Positions 8,060 through 18,481 of a DNA stretch of 64,000 bases are shown piece after piece (the first letter of the stretch is position 1; every line of letters starts with the position of its first letter). The position numbers were made by a program, and so were the translations under genes. This DNA comes from an uncultured Muribaculaceae bacterium (GTDB lineage: Bacteria > Bacteroidota > Bacteroidia > Bacteroidales > Muribaculaceae). The stretch spans positions 1-64,000 of the forward strand of contig CANQZG010000003.1 of NCBI GenBank assembly GCA_947628305.1, given 5' to 3'. The notes beneath the pieces were generated by a model. The model saw only the letters and a list, made by a program, of their open reading frames with translations, did no database searches and was not told the origin of the DNA.

Positions 8060-9453
8060 AAAAGGGCATTATATTGTTCATACTGGTGTCCCTTGCGATA
8101 TCGACAAGCGCGAGACCACATCCCCAACAGCCGTCAGGCGGGGGATATGAGGAGTTCGCCGAGGATTCTGTCGATATCGATGACCGGAATACGCGAGAGA
8201 ACCCAGTGTTTGACTATTACGATGACGACATAGACATCCCTGTGCCGTCATTCATAAATACCTCTGCTAACCGTATAATCCTGAACGGGGCTGACTGGGG
8301 GGCGTTGCGCAGAGCCATCGCAATGTCAGACAGGCATCCTGTCAGCATCGTGAATATAGGGGACAGCCACATTCAGGCCGACATTGGTACCGGGACTGTC
8401 AGGGAACTGTTGCAATATGACTACGGCAACGCCGGACGCGGTATTATATCTCCTTTGAGAATGAGCGGGACCAATGAACCGCAGGACTATGTTTTCACTT
8501 CGCCCAATGGCTGGACCGCTGACAAACTGATGTCGGCGCGGTGGCCTCATGTGATGGGGTTTACCGGGGCGGCAATCAGGTTGACACATGAAAACGGGCA
8601 GCTGACAATCGGGACATCGGAGAGGGATGACTATAACCCCTTCTGGTCGGTCACGATTTTTCATAACGGCAAAATGAATGTAGACCGTGTCACTGATGCG
8701 TCAGGACGCGATGTGCATTTCCGCGCAATCCCGTCAAGGGATTACACGCAGCTGCTGTTTGCTTCGGCCGAGACACGGGTGACTGTACATTTCACGACAT
8801 CGGGTGACATTGTTGTGTTCGGAGCGAGCCTTTCGGGCGAAAGGCCGGGAGTGTTCTATCATGCGATAGGTAACAACGGGGCGACATACGCGACCTATAA
8901 CAAGATAGGGAATGTCGGTTCAGGTATCGCGCCGCTGAAACCATCTCTTGTCATTATTTCGCTTGGAACAAATGAGGCTTTCGGACATCTTGATACTGAT
9001 GGTTTCTATCGCAACATAGACCGTCTTGTCCGCAATATACGCCATGCTAACCCCGGTGTACAGATTCTGCTTACAACTCCGATGGAGTGCGACCGTAGTG
9101 TTTATACCTCTGTTAAGAAGAAGGTAAAGGTGCCGGTACGTTCCAGGCGTGGACGCAGGGGACGCCGTTCAAGCCGTACGGTTACAAAAACTGTGACAAG
9201 GCGTGTGCGCAGTTATGCAGTCAATTCCAATATCGCTCCCTTGCGTGAGGCTATCCTTAGATATGGACGTGACAACGGTGTCGCGGTCTATGACTTCTAT
9301 GATGTCGCCGGGGGCAAGGGTGCGGCGTCGCGGTGGATTTCGGCCGGACTTTTCAGCCGCGACAGGGTTCACCACAGTTATAAAGGTTATCATTTACAGG
9401 GACGTCTCCTATATGAGGCTCTTGTCAGTGAGTTTAGAGATATAAAACAATGA
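8056..9453 (+). CDS. exported SGNH/GDSL-family hydrolase with a basic insert
   Basis: A 465-aa secreted protein with a signal peptide (residues 1-19). Block I is IGDSHIQAD, block III is SLGTNEAFG, and the catalytic Asp-His is in RDRVHHSYKG. Between blocks III and V lies a strongly basic stretch, residues about 353-390, rich in Arg, Lys and Ser, which could bind an anionic glycan. It overlaps both neighbours by 4 nt (ATGA at each end), so the two SGNH proteins and the MBOAT protein should be made together. Probable role: periplasmic O-acyl transfer or removal. Confidence 0.82.
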   Translation: MKKGIILFILVSLAISTSARPHPQQPSGGGYEEFAEDSVDIDDRNTRENPVFDYYDDDIDIPVPSFINTSANRIILNGADWGALRRAIAMSDRHPVSIVNIGDSHIQADIGTGTVRELLQYDYGNAGRGIISPLRMSGTNEPQDYVFTSPNGWTADKLMSARWPHVMGFTGAAIRLTHENGQLTIGTSERDDYNPFWSVTIFHNGKMNVDRVTDASGRDVHFRAIPSRDYTQLLFASAETRVTVHFTTSGDIVVFGASLSGERPGVFYHAIGNNGATYATYNKIGNVGSGIAPLKPSLVIISLGTNEAFGHLDTDGFYRNIDRLVRNIRHANPGVQILLTTPMECDRSVYTSVKKKVKVPVRSRRGRRGRRSSRTVTKTVTRRVRSYAVNSNIAPLREAILRYGRDNGVAVYDFYDVAGGKGAASRWISAGLFSRDRVHHSYKGYHLQGRLLYEALVSEFRDIKQ

Positions 9454-10955
9454 TTACAGATATATTTGACCGATTGAATATTGAATTGGACAAGGTGTGT
9501 GCGGTGCTTGGTTATGACCCGCAGAACCCGTTGTTGTTCAATACCGGGTTGTTCCTGATTCTGTTTGTGTTCTTTATCGGTCTCTACCGCATGTTAAGAC
9601 GGTTCAAGACCGTCAAGATGATTTTTGTAATATTGTTTTCGCTGTATTTCTATTACAAGTCATCGGCCGGGTATTGTTTTATCCTGTTGGGGGTGTGTAT
9701 AAGCGACTATCTGTTGGGAATATGGATGGGCAACGCTTCCAAGCGATGGGTCAGGAGACTCATTGTGTGGCTGAATGTGTTGATGAATGTCGGGATGCTC
9801 GTGTATTTCAAATACCTGAATCTGCTCATTGATACATTTGCCAATTTCACTGACGCCCGGTTTGATGTCCTTGACATCGTCCTGCCCGCCGGGATATCGT
9901 TCTTTACGTTCCGTTCAATCAGTTATATAGTTGATATTTACCGTGGCGTTATTTCCCCGTGTCGTAATTTCCTTGATTACACGTTTTTCCTGACATTCTT
10001 CCCGCCGTTGCTCGCCGGGCCTGTTGTCCGGGCAAAGGACATGCTTCCGCAGATTAAGGCTAACCCTATCGCAACGCGTGCAATGGTGAGCGAGGGGTTG
10101 TTCCTCGTCATGGCGGGGTTGATAAAGAAGGTGGTTGTTGCAGACTTTATCTCGGGGAATTTTGTAGACCGCGTCTTTGATAACCCTGCCCTATACAGCG
10201 GGATAGAGAACATAATAGCTGTATATGGTTTCACAATTCAGCTCTACTGTGACTTTTCAGGGTACAGTGATATGGCGATAGGTATCGCGTTGTTGCTCGG
10301 GTTCAGGTTCAAGGATAACTTTGCCGCTCCGTTCAAGGCGCAGAGTCCTACCGAGTTCTGGCATCGATGGCACATCTCGCTCTCGACATGGTTGCGGGAC
10401 TATGTGTACATCCCCATGGGTGGTAACCGTTGCTCACGTTTCAGGGTCGGATTCAACAATGCTGCGACAATGGTAATCGGGGGGCTGTGGCATGGAGCGT
10501 CATGGATGTATGTGATATGGGGCGCGATTCACGGCGGAATGCTTGTGATACATAAGGAACTTAAACGCTTATTCCCACGGTTGCCTGAACACAAGAAAGG
10601 CACGCCGTGGCGTATGGCTGCAAATATGTTCCTGACATTCAATCTTGTCGCGTTCGCGTTCATGTTCTTCAGAGCGCGCTCGCTTGATGTCGTGGGTGAC
10701 ATGGTCGACCAAGTGGTGCATAATTTCCATGCGTCAGTACTGCCACAGTTTGTCGAGGGTTACTTCCTGATTGTGCTCGCGATGCTGTTAGGCTATTTCA
10801 TGCATCTGTCGCCCAAACGGTGGAGTGACGGGGCAAAAGGCGTTTACGGTCGAATGCCATTGATTGTGCAGGCATTTATTCTCGCCATTGTGATTATCCT
10901 GATTATCCAGGTGCGTCAGAGCGACATCGTACCTTTCATATATCTACAATACTGA
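9450..10955 (+). CDS. MBOAT-family O-acyltransferase (AlgI/PatA-like)
   Basis: A 501-aa multi-pass membrane protein of the AlgI/DltB type that moves acyl groups, normally acetyl, across the inner membrane. The family core TEFWHRWHISLSTWLRDYVY and the conserved GLWHGASW with the catalytic histidine are present, with about ten hydrophobic segments. Together with the two SGNH proteins it resembles peptidoglycan (PatA/PatB) or exopolysaccharide (AlgI/J/X) O-acetylation sets. The last 20 nt overlap the convergent nrdG gene. Confidence 0.9.
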   Translation: MITDIFDRLNIELDKVCAVLGYDPQNPLLFNTGLFLILFVFFIGLYRMLRRFKTVKMIFVILFSLYFYYKSSAGYCFILLGVCISDYLLGIWMGNASKRWVRRLIVWLNVLMNVGMLVYFKYLNLLIDTFANFTDARFDVLDIVLPAGISFFTFRSISYIVDIYRGVISPCRNFLDYTFFLTFFPPLLAGPVVRAKDMLPQIKANPIATRAMVSEGLFLVMAGLIKKVVVADFISGNFVDRVFDNPALYSGIENIIAVYGFTIQLYCDFSGYSDMAIGIALLLGFRFKDNFAAPFKAQSPTEFWHRWHISLSTWLRDYVYIPMGGNRCSRFRVGFNNAATMVIGGLWHGASWMYVIWGAIHGGMLVIHKELKRLFPRLPEHKKGTPWRMAANMFLTFNLVAFAFMFFRARSLDVVGDMVDQVVHNFHASVLPQFVEGYFLIVLAMLLGYFMHLSPKRWSDGAKGVYGRMPLIVQAFILAIVIILIIQVRQSDIVPFIYLQY

Positions 10956-11418
10956 TATTTCCCGGAGAGGAATGTCTCATATCAATCAACCGTTGGTTGG
11001 ACGAACCTCTGAACCTTAACGAGATATTTCGTAAAGAGGCGATGAACGGGCCGTCCACGAGAACATCCAGCCAGGGTCTTAAGCGTTCAAAGCGATGGTC
11101 GTCCCATAGATGCTCGATTGTGAACCCGGTATAGCACCATAGTGAGTATCCTTCCTCGTGGATTCTACGTGCGAGTGACGCGAGTTCATTACTGTCCTGA
11201 AACAATGGGTCGCCACCTGAGAAGGTGACATTGAATTCCTCCTCCTTGATGCGTCCCATGATTTCCTCAACAGTCATTTCAGTCCCACCGTCCATATCCC
11301 AGGACTGCGGGTTATGGCATCCTTCGCAGTGGTGACTGCAACCTGCAAAATATATCGCTGTGCGAAGTCCCCGGCCGTCAACCGACGTGCCCGGGACAAT
11401 ATCCAATACTCTCAGCAC
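10936..11418 (-). CDS. nrdG: anaerobic ribonucleotide reductase activase
   Basis: A 160-aa radical-SAM protein that installs the glycyl radical in NrdD under anoxic conditions. The Fe-S motif CSHHCEGC lies near residues 27-34 and is followed by a glycine-rich SAM-binding segment (TFSGGDPLF). The start is a GTG at 11418; the frame upstream is closed by a stop at 11422-11424. It lies 29 nt downstream of nrdD, giving the usual nrdD-nrdG operon, and its end overlaps the convergent MBOAT gene by 20 nt. Confidence 0.93.
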   Translation of the reverse strand: MLRVLDIVPGTSVDGRGLRTAIYFAGCSHHCEGCHNPQSWDMDGGTEMTVEEIMGRIKEEEFNVTFSGGDPLFQDSNELASLARRIHEEGYSLWCYTGFTIEHLWDDHRFERLRPWLDVLVDGPFIASLRNISLRFRGSSNQRLIDMRHSSPGNISIVDI

Positions 11419-11447
11419 TGTTTAAACTATAGACGTTACGCTATAAA

Positions 11448-13655
11448 CTACTTATGCACCACCCGGTCATTTAGTTCGGCGAGTTTTGCATTGTTCCATC
11501 GGTCGGTGGTGCCGACGAGATAACCTGTTATACGTTGCAGCTTGTCGATGTTGTGGGAATGGCAGCAGGGGCATTCATCGAGGTTTTCAACGGCGTCCTC
11601 ATGTCCGCAATCCATGCAGCGGTTACGGTTGTGGTTCACCGAGCCGTACCCGATGTTGTATTTGTCCATCAAGTCGACAATATCACTGATTGCCTCGGGG
11701 TTGTGGGTGGCATCACCGTCAATTTCGACATAGAATATGTGTCCTCCTCCGGTCAGTTCGTGGTAAGGAGCCTCGATTTTGGCTTTGTGGCGGGGAGAAC
11801 ACTTGTAGTATACCGGCACATGATTGGAGTTGGTGTAATATATCTTGTCGGTGATACCCGGTATTATGCCGAAACTCTTGCGGTCTTTCTGTGTGAATTT
11901 CCCTGAAAGGCCTTCAGCGGGTGTCGCAAGGACGGAATAGTTATGGCGGTATTTCTCCGAGAACTCATTTACGCGGGAACGCATGTGTTTGACGATGCGT
12001 AGGCCCAGAGCCTGTGATTCGGCACTTTCGCCGTGATGTTTGCCTGTCAGCGCGATGAGACATTCGGCGAGCCCGATGAACCCTATGCCGAGTGTGCCCT
12101 GGTTGATTACACTCTCGATTGTGTCGTTGGCCTTGAGGTTCTCGGCTCCGTTCCACAGACGGGACATGACGAGCGGGAACTGTTTGGCCATGGCTGTCTT
12201 TTGGAACTCGAAGCGGTCGTGGAGCTGACGGGCGGTGATGTCAAGGACTTCATCGAGTTTATCGAAGAATCGGCGTAGACGCTCCTCCTCATCCTTGATG
12301 TTCATGCACTCGATGGCGATGCGTACGATGTTGATTGTAGAGAAACTGATGTTCCCACGGCCGATTGATGTCTTTTCGCCGTAACGATTCTCAAATACGC
12401 GTGTGCGGCACCCCATTGTCGCCACTTCATAACGATAGCGTTCGGGGTCGTTTGCGTCCCATTTCTCGTGATGGTTGAACGTTGCGTCAAGGTTGACAAA
12501 GTTGGGGAAGAAACGTCGTGCCGTCACTTTGCATGCGAGTTTGTACAGGTCATAGTTGGGGTCTTCGGGCAGATAGCTGACACCTCGTTTCTTTTTCCAT
12601 ATCTGTATCGGAAAAATGGCTGTCGCCCCGTTGCCGACACCTTCGTAGGTCGAGTTTAGCAGTTCGCGTATCACACAGCGTCCCTCGGCCGAGGTGTCTG
12701 TGCCGTAGTTGATAGAACTGAAAACGACCTGATTGCCTCCGCGTGAATGGATGGTGTTCATGTTGTGGATGAATGCCTCCATGGCCTGGTGTACACGACT
12801 GACTGTGCGGTTTACGGCGTGCTGGCATGCGCGTTCGTCACCCGTCAGTCCGTCAAGTTCGCGGTGAATGAAGTCGTTGACAGGTGCGTTATAATATCCC
12901 GAGAGGTCGATGCCTGTCATTTCCTCCACGTTTTTCAACTCTTCGATATATGATGAGCGGACGAACGGGGCGAGGTAGAAGTCAAATGCCGGAATCGCCT
13001 GACCGCCGTGCATCTCGTTCTGTGCGGTCTCAAGTGAGATACAGGCGATGACGCTTGCGGTCTCGATGCGTTTGGCGGGGCGTGATTCACCGTGTCCCGC
13101 TATGAAGCCGTGTCTAAGTATCTTGTCAAGAGGGTGCTGTACGCATGTGAGGGATTTGGTAGGATAATAATCCTTGTCGTGAATGTGCAGGTAACCGTTG
13201 CGCACTGCGTCGCGTGCTTCCTGTGTCAGGAGGTAGTCATCGACAAACGGTTTGGTTGTCTCGCTGGCAAATTTCATCATCATTCCCGCTGGGGAGTCGG
13301 TGTTCATGTTGGCGTTCTCGCGGGTGATGTCATTGCTTTTGGCCTCGATGATTTCAAGAAACATGTCCCGTGTCTTAGCACGGCGTGCGATGCTGCGTTG
13401 GTCGCGGTAGGCGATATAGCGTTTTGCAACTTCCTTACGGGGGGATTTCATCAGTTCGACCTCCACGCGGTCCTGGATTTCCTCCACGGTCATACGTTCG
13501 TTGCCTGCCAGGGCGATGCGGTCGGTGATGCGGTGTATCAATGCCTCGTCCTCGCCCATCTCGGTCTGGAGCATGGCCTTGCGTATCGCTGCCTTTATTT
13601 TTTCTTCGTTGAAGCCGACAACGCGGCCGTCACGTTTGATTACAGTCTGTATCAT
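11448..13655 (-). CDS. nrdD: anaerobic ribonucleoside-triphosphate reductase
   Basis: A 735-aa class III reductase making dNTPs from NTPs without oxygen. The N-terminal ATP-cone (residues about 1-90) carries allosteric control; the C-terminus has the zinc-binding CGH and CPCC cysteines and the glycyl-radical segment RITGYL. The start at 13655 places MIQTVIKRDG first; a longer frame to 13724 would run into the promoter at 13694-13725. This gene and nrdG indicate an obligate or facultative anaerobe. Confidence 0.95.
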   Translation of the reverse strand: MIQTVIKRDGRVVGFNEEKIKAAIRKAMLQTEMGEDEALIHRITDRIALAGNERMTVEEIQDRVEVELMKSPRKEVAKRYIAYRDQRSIARRAKTRDMFLEIIEAKSNDITRENANMNTDSPAGMMMKFASETTKPFVDDYLLTQEARDAVRNGYLHIHDKDYYPTKSLTCVQHPLDKILRHGFIAGHGESRPAKRIETASVIACISLETAQNEMHGGQAIPAFDFYLAPFVRSSYIEELKNVEEMTGIDLSGYYNAPVNDFIHRELDGLTGDERACQHAVNRTVSRVHQAMEAFIHNMNTIHSRGGNQVVFSSINYGTDTSAEGRCVIRELLNSTYEGVGNGATAIFPIQIWKKKRGVSYLPEDPNYDLYKLACKVTARRFFPNFVNLDATFNHHEKWDANDPERYRYEVATMGCRTRVFENRYGEKTSIGRGNISFSTINIVRIAIECMNIKDEEERLRRFFDKLDEVLDITARQLHDRFEFQKTAMAKQFPLVMSRLWNGAENLKANDTIESVINQGTLGIGFIGLAECLIALTGKHHGESAESQALGLRIVKHMRSRVNEFSEKYRHNYSVLATPAEGLSGKFTQKDRKSFGIIPGITDKIYYTNSNHVPVYYKCSPRHKAKIEAPYHELTGGGHIFYVEIDGDATHNPEAISDIVDLMDKYNIGYGSVNHNRNRCMDCGHEDAVENLDECPCCHSHNIDKLQRITGYLVGTTDRWNNAKLAELNDRVVHK

Positions 13656-13693
13656 GGTGTAGTTGTAATGATATATAGGATTTTTTGATGGAA

Positions 13694-13725
13694 CAAAGAT
13701 AGAAATTAGTATGAGATATTGCAAA
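13694..13725 (-). promoter_or_regulatory. promoter of nrdDG
   Basis: On the minus strand TTTG (13722-13725) and TATCTTTG (13694-13701) are 20 nt apart, a full consensus match. Transcription should start near 13689, about 34 nt before nrdD. Confidence 0.8.
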
Positions 13726-13917
13726 TTACAACGTGATAAATTTTTAAAAAGTTTTCCGTTTTGGAAAATTTTTGTAGGATGACATAAATGTAAAATGTTG
13801 ATTATTAGGGTTGATTGTTTTTGTTTTGGGAAACTTTTAATTGTTTTGCATATTATATATTTGAATTTTTATGGCCGGATGGTTGTCCGATTAACGACAC
13901 TGTGTGAGATGCTTGCT

Positions 13918-13949
13918 TTTGGTCGTTTTGACATAAATAAGTACCTTTG
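13918..13949 (+). promoter_or_regulatory. promoter of menDBCE
   Basis: TTTG (13918-13921), 20 nt, TACCTTTG (13942-13949): full consensus. Predicted transcription start near 13954, 16 nt before the menD ATG. Confidence 0.82.
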
Positions 13950-13969
13950 TTAAATCAAAATGCATTGGC

Positions 13970-15652
13970 ATGGAAACGACCGATAAAGCATCGTGTAATG
14001 AGTTGGCCGCGCTTCTGGCCTGTCATGGAGTCAGAAGGGCGGTTGTGTCGCCGGGGTCGCGCAACGCGCCTTTATACACCGCGTTGAAGGCCTGTGGTGA
14101 TATTTATGTCACAGTCATTGTCGATGAACGCTGCGCGGGTTTCTATGCGTTGGGACAGTCGTTGCAGAGCGGTGAGCCTGTTGCCGTGGTGTGTACTTCG
14201 GGCACGGCGTTGCTTAACCTTGCACCGGCGACAGCCGAGGCCTATTATAGATGTGTGCCGTTGATTGTGGTGTCGGCTGACCGTCCGGCCGAATGGATAG
14301 ACCAGGATGATTCACAGACATTGAGACAGTATGAGGCACTGTCATCATACGTTAAGGGCAGTTATGATATTCCGGCTGTCGACACACCTTCGATGCGTTG
14401 GATGACTAACCGTCTAATCAATGATGCGATGTTGACCGCCATGTCGGGACGTCAAGGTCCAGTCCATATTAATGTTCAGCTTGATGTGCCTCTCGGTGGG
14501 AAAGCGGAATGTCACGAAAACGGGACACGTGTAATCGGACGCATTGTCCCTGAAGAACGGTTGTCAACGGCCGAGGCGCGTCTGATAGGGCGTGATATCT
14601 TTTCGCCTGTCAAAGTGATGATTGTCACCGGGTTCATGTCGCCTGACAACCGGCTGAACACAGCGTTGAGGAAACTTGCGTCCAAGCCTAACATAGTGGT
14701 GTTGACAGAGACGGTCTCTAATCTTCACGGGGAGGAGTTCATCGGGAGTATAGACTCGACACTCTGCCGTATAGATGGCAACCGGATTGGAGAATATGTC
14801 CCTGACGTGGTTATTACTGCCGGAGGTGCGCTCGTCTCTCGGTTCATAAAGAAATTTCTGCGGGAGAATCCTCCGCGTGAGCACTGGCATGTGGGACATA
14901 CGCTGACCACGGTCGATTGTTTCAAGTCACTGACATCACGCATCGAGATGTCCCCTGCGATTTTTTTCAGGCAGCTTGCCTCGGCGGTGCAGCCTGACAG
15001 AGGGGAAAGCGGGTATGCGTCAATGTGGCATGCCTTGAAGGACTCGGCGCGGAGAAGCCATGAAGCATACGTTGATTCTGCGCCATGGAGCGACATGAAA
15101 GTGTTCGGTGTCCTTTCTCGCAGTCTACCGGTTGAATGGAACGTCCATTATTCCAACGGAACTCCGATAAGATACAGCCAACTGTTCCCGTCACGGTTTC
15201 ATCGGGTGGACTGTAACAGAGGTGTCAGTGGGATAGACGGTTGTACATCGACCGCACTCGGGGCGTCGGCGTGCTACAGAGGGATAACGTTGCTTGTCAC
15301 AGGCGATATGTCGGCTCAATATGACATCGGTGCGATGATGTCGGTCGGCCTTTCCGGGTCGTTTAAAATGATTGTGATGATGAATGGCGGAGGCGCGATA
15401 TTCCGCTTTGTCGATTCGACCTCCGGGATGGATTGCCTTGACGAGTTTGTGAGCCGTCCTGCGAGATTGCCGTTACATGAGGTTTGCCGCGGTGTCGGGG
15501 CGCGTTATTTAGAGGCCCGTAATGCCGATGAACTGTCATCGGTTTTAAGTGATTTTATAACCGAGGAGGACAAGGCTGCGGTTTTGGCTGTCTATACCGA
15601 TTCGGTGGTGAGTGCAATGACATTAAAGAATTATTTCAAGAATATAAAATGA
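13970..15652 (+). CDS. menD: SEPHCHC synthase (MenD)
   Basis: A 560-aa thiamine-diphosphate enzyme that joins isochorismate and 2-oxoglutarate to give 2-succinyl-5-enolpyruvyl-6-hydroxy-3-cyclohexene-1-carboxylate in menaquinone synthesis. The N-terminal pyrimidine-binding domain has [11 protein letters not shown]; the C-terminal ThDP/metal site begins at [10 protein letters not shown] and continues to [11 protein letters not shown]. Length is normal. Its stop overlaps menB (ATGA). The start lies 21 nt after a full-consensus promoter. Confidence 0.95.
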   Translation: METTDKASCNELAALLACHGVRRAVVSPGSRNAPLYTALKACGDIYVTVIVDERCAGFYALGQSLQSGEPVAVVCTSGTALLNLAPATAEAYYRCVPLIVVSADRPAEWIDQDDSQTLRQYEALSSYVKGSYDIPAVDTPSMRWMTNRLINDAMLTAMSGRQGPVHINVQLDVPLGGKAECHENGTRVIGRIVPEERLSTAEARLIGRDIFSPVKVMIVTGFMSPDNRLNTALRKLASKPNIVVLTETVSNLHGEEFIGSIDSTLCRIDGNRIGEYVPDVVITAGGALVSRFIKKFLRENPPREHWHVGHTLTTVDCFKSLTSRIEMSPAIFFRQLASAVQPDRGESGYASMWHALKDSARRSHEAYVDSAPWSDMKVFGVLSRSLPVEWNVHYSNGTPIRYSQLFPSRFHRVDCNRGVSGIDGCTSTALGASACYRGITLLVTGDMSAQYDIGAMMSVGLSGSFKMIVMMNGGGAIFRFVDSTSGMDCLDEFVSRPARLPLHEVCRGVGARYLEARNADELSSVLSDFITEEDKAAVLAVYTDSVVSAMTLKNYFKNIK

Positions 15653-16467
15653 GAGAATGGAAGACAATCAAGAAGTATGACGACATACTCTTTGAACAAT
15701 ACGGTAAAATTGCAAAAATAACGATAAATCGTCCGCAAGTGTATAACGCATTCAGGCCACATACCAATTTTGAGATGCTTGATGCCATGGCCTATTGTCG
15801 GGAGTCTCCGGAAATCGGGGTCGTAATCCTGACCGGGGCCGGGGACAAGGCTTTCTGTTCAGGCGGAGACCAGAAAGTGAAGGGCATAGGCGGTTATATC
15901 GATGATAACGGTGTGCCCCGTCTCAATGTGCTTGATTTGCACAAGGCAATCCGCTCTATCCCCAAGCCTGTAATCGCGATGGTGAACGGCTATGCCATAG
16001 GCGGTGGCCATGTGTTGCACGTACTCTGCGACCTTACAATCGCATCCGATAACGCACGGTTTGGGCAGACGGGACCGAAGGTCGGCAGCTTTGACGCCGG
16101 TTTCGGGTCATCCTATCTCGCGCGGTGTGTCGGACAGAAGAAGGCGCGTGAAATATGGTTCCTGTGTCGTCAATACACCGCCGAGGAGGCTGAACGTATG
16201 GGGATGGTGAACAAGGTCGTCCCGTTTGAACGGTTGGAGGATGAGACGGTGGAATGGTGTGAGACGATATTGAAGCGTAGTCCGATGGCAATCCGTATGA
16301 TTAAACGTGCGCTCAACGCCGAGCTTGACGGGCAGCGTGGAATGATGGAATTTGCAGGTGACGCCACTCTGATGTACTATCTGATGGAGGAGGCACAGGA
16401 GGGCAAGAATGCGTTCCTTGAGAAGCGTGACCCTGATTTTGACAAGTTCCCCAAATTTCCCGGATGA
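15649..16467 (+). CDS. menB: 1,4-dihydroxy-2-naphthoyl-CoA synthase (MenB)
   Basis: A 272-aa crotonase-fold enzyme closing the second ring of the naphthoquinone from o-succinylbenzoyl-CoA. The oxyanion-hole segments [14 protein letters not shown] and [11 protein letters not shown] and the MenB-typical [18 protein letters not shown] are present. The start overlaps menD and the end overlaps menC (4 nt each), so menD-B-C are tightly coupled. Confidence 0.96.
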   Translation: MREWKTIKKYDDILFEQYGKIAKITINRPQVYNAFRPHTNFEMLDAMAYCRESPEIGVVILTGAGDKAFCSGGDQKVKGIGGYIDDNGVPRLNVLDLHKAIRSIPKPVIAMVNGYAIGGGHVLHVLCDLTIASDNARFGQTGPKVGSFDAGFGSSYLARCVGQKKAREIWFLCRQYTAEEAERMGMVNKVVPFERLEDETVEWCETILKRSPMAIRMIKRALNAELDGQRGMMEFAGDATLMYYLMEEAQEGKNAFLEKRDPDFDKFPKFPG

Positions 16468-17516
16468 TGAAAGCGGCATACGCCCGTTATATATTAAGGT
16501 TTAAAGAGCCGGCTGTCACGTCAAGACAGACAATGACGGTAAAGGAGACCTATTTTGTCAGACTCGAAGATGAACATGGTTGCGCGATAGGGGAATGCGG
16601 ATTATTCCGTGGTCTCGGATGTGACGACATTCCCGGTTATGAACAACGGCTTGCAATGGTGTGCCGTGACTTATCACACGGAGTGATGCCTGATATGGCC
16701 GATGTCCCTTCAATCAGGTTCGGAGTGGAAACCGCGCTTGCATGCCTTGAACATGGTAATCCGTGGCGTGTGAACGACACCGGTTGGGTTGACGGACTGA
16801 TAAGGATGCCGATAAACGGCTTGGTGTGGATGGGTTCGAAACGGGAAATGTTGGAGCGCATAGACCGTAAACTTGATGCCGGTTTCCGCTGTATTAAAAT
16901 CAAGGTAGGGGCAATCGGTTTTGATGATGAACTTGACTTGTTGAGACATGTCAGGAAACGGTACAGGCCGGAGGAACTGACATTGAGGCTTGATGCCAAC
17001 GGAGGTTTTGCCACGGAGGATGTGATGGAGTGCCTTAAACGTTTGTCTGATTTCTCGGTTCATTCAATCGAGCAGCCGATTAAGGCGGGGCAGTATGAGG
17101 CCATGGCCCGTATATGTGATGAATCTCCGATACCGATTGCGTTGGATGAGGAATTGATAGGATTGAACCGTGTCGCGGATAAGGCGGCTATGCTTGATGC
17201 AGTCAAGCCGGCGTTTGTCATTCTCAAGCCATCGCTTTGCGGCGGTCTGACGGGGACAAGGGAATGGAAACGGCTTGCTGACGAACGTGGTATCGGTTCG
17301 TGGATAACATCGGCGCTTGAATCATCGGTGGGTTTGAACGCCGTGTCGCAGTTGGCCTGTGAATTGTATGGGGACAGTTGTTTCCCTCAAGGACTCGGGA
17401 CAGGTGGTCTGTATGTGAACAATATTGATTCTCCGCTGAGACAATGTGAGGATTATCTGACATATAACACGTCATTGGCGTGGTCGATGCCTGTATTGCA
17501 ATGGAACATTCCTTGA
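16464..17516 (+). CDS. menC: o-succinylbenzoate synthase (MenC)
   Basis: A 350-aa enolase-superfamily dehydratase producing o-succinylbenzoate. The barrel shows the KxK pair (IKIKVG), metal ligands in [13 protein letters not shown] and LDEEL, and the second base lysine in LKPSLCGG. Two adjacent ATGs (16464, 16467) are possible starts. It lies between menB and menE with overlaps on both sides. Confidence 0.93.
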   Translation: MMKAAYARYILRFKEPAVTSRQTMTVKETYFVRLEDEHGCAIGECGLFRGLGCDDIPGYEQRLAMVCRDLSHGVMPDMADVPSIRFGVETALACLEHGNPWRVNDTGWVDGLIRMPINGLVWMGSKREMLERIDRKLDAGFRCIKIKVGAIGFDDELDLLRHVRKRYRPEELTLRLDANGGFATEDVMECLKRLSDFSVHSIEQPIKAGQYEAMARICDESPIPIALDEELIGLNRVADKAAMLDAVKPAFVILKPSLCGGLTGTREWKRLADERGIGSWITSALESSVGLNAVSQLACELYGDSCFPQGLGTGGLYVNNIDSPLRQCEDYLTYNTSLAWSMPVLQWNIP

Positions 17517-18469
17517 TTCATAATGCTGATGAAGCCGTCAGGCGTTTTCTTGACGAATGGTTTGATGACTCGCCGTATATAACGGCGATGACATCCGGGT
17601 CGACCGGTGTGCCAAAGCCTATAAGGTTGTCGAAGGATGATATGTTGCGTTCGGCGCGTGCCACGTTACAATATCTCGGTATTAAAGACGGTTCTACGTT
17701 TGTCATGCCGTTGTCGGCCGGATACATAGCCGGAAAGATGATGGTTGTGCGTGCGTTGGAGTCATCCTCCCGGTTGTATGTGGAGAAACCGACCAACCGG
17801 CCGTTGGCTTCAGCGTCTCACCATGGTGATGCCATCGGTCTTGTCCCGATTGTGCCATCGCAGATTGAGGGTCTCTTATCATCGCCCGCAATCGGAAGGA
17901 TTGAGAATGTCATAGTCGGAGGCGCACCTATGTCGGTTGTTCAGGAGCGCATGTTGATAGACAGTGGGGTCAGGGCGTTTGCGACTTACGGGATGACCGA
18001 GACTTGCAGCCATGTGGCGATGAGGCCGGTGGGTGATGAGGAGTTTGAGGCGATGCCTGGCGTGGAATTTACCGTTGACAGTGATGGATGTCTTGTGATA
18101 CATGCCTCCGGTTTCTCATACGGGGAGTTGCACACTAATGATGTGGTATCGTTGGCCGATTCCTGTCATTTCCGTTGGCTCGGGCGTCGCGACAATGTGA
18201 TTAACTCGGGTGGCATAAAGATTCACCCTGAAGAAGTGGAGCGGCGTATTATGAAACAGATGGGCGATGTGACGTTCTATATCACCTCGCGTGAAAGCGG
18301 TAAGTGGGGGAGTGAAGCTGTGCTTGTAGTAGACCGTGAAATTGATTCAGAGGTTGTTATGGCTGAAATTGAAAGGATACTGCCACGGACACACCTACCT
18401 AAGGATATAATTGTAGACCCATGCCCGGTCTATACATCAAGCGGTAAATTGAAGAGAAAGAAGTTTTGA
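17501..18469 (+). CDS. menE: o-succinylbenzoate-CoA ligase, short form (MenE)
   Basis: A 322-aa adenylate-forming enzyme activating o-succinylbenzoate with CoA. The P-loop-like MTSGSTGVPKP, the YGMTET motif, the hinge GRRDNVINSGGIKI and the C-terminal lysine in SSGKLKRK are present. It is far shorter than the 450-500 aa of most MenE proteins because the N-terminal subdomain is reduced, a compact form I believe is common in Bacteroidetes. I chose the ATG at 17501 over a GTG at 17480; both overlap menC. Confidence 0.9.
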   Translation: MEHSLIHNADEAVRRFLDEWFDDSPYITAMTSGSTGVPKPIRLSKDDMLRSARATLQYLGIKDGSTFVMPLSAGYIAGKMMVVRALESSSRLYVEKPTNRPLASASHHGDAIGLVPIVPSQIEGLLSSPAIGRIENVIVGGAPMSVVQERMLIDSGVRAFATYGMTETCSHVAMRPVGDEEFEAMPGVEFTVDSDGCLVIHASGFSYGELHTNDVVSLADSCHFRWLGRRDNVINSGGIKIHPEEVERRIMKQMGDVTFYITSRESGKWGSEAVLVVDREIDSEVVMAEIERILPRTHLPKDIIVDPCPVYTSSGKLKRKKF

Positions 18470-18481
18470 AGGGAATCGGTT

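Larger units (their letters stand above)
13656..13969. other. divergent intergenic region between nrdD and menD
   Basis: This 314-bp AT-rich gap holds two opposed consensus promoters (13694-13725 minus, 13918-13949 plus). Between them, 13726-13917, I see T-rich runs but no gene, no clear hairpin and no convincing operator. Confidence 0.6.

Noticed and set aside
13092..13688. A 198-codon frame opposite nrdD
   Set aside because: It is the antisense shadow of a well-supported gene and has no independent start signal.
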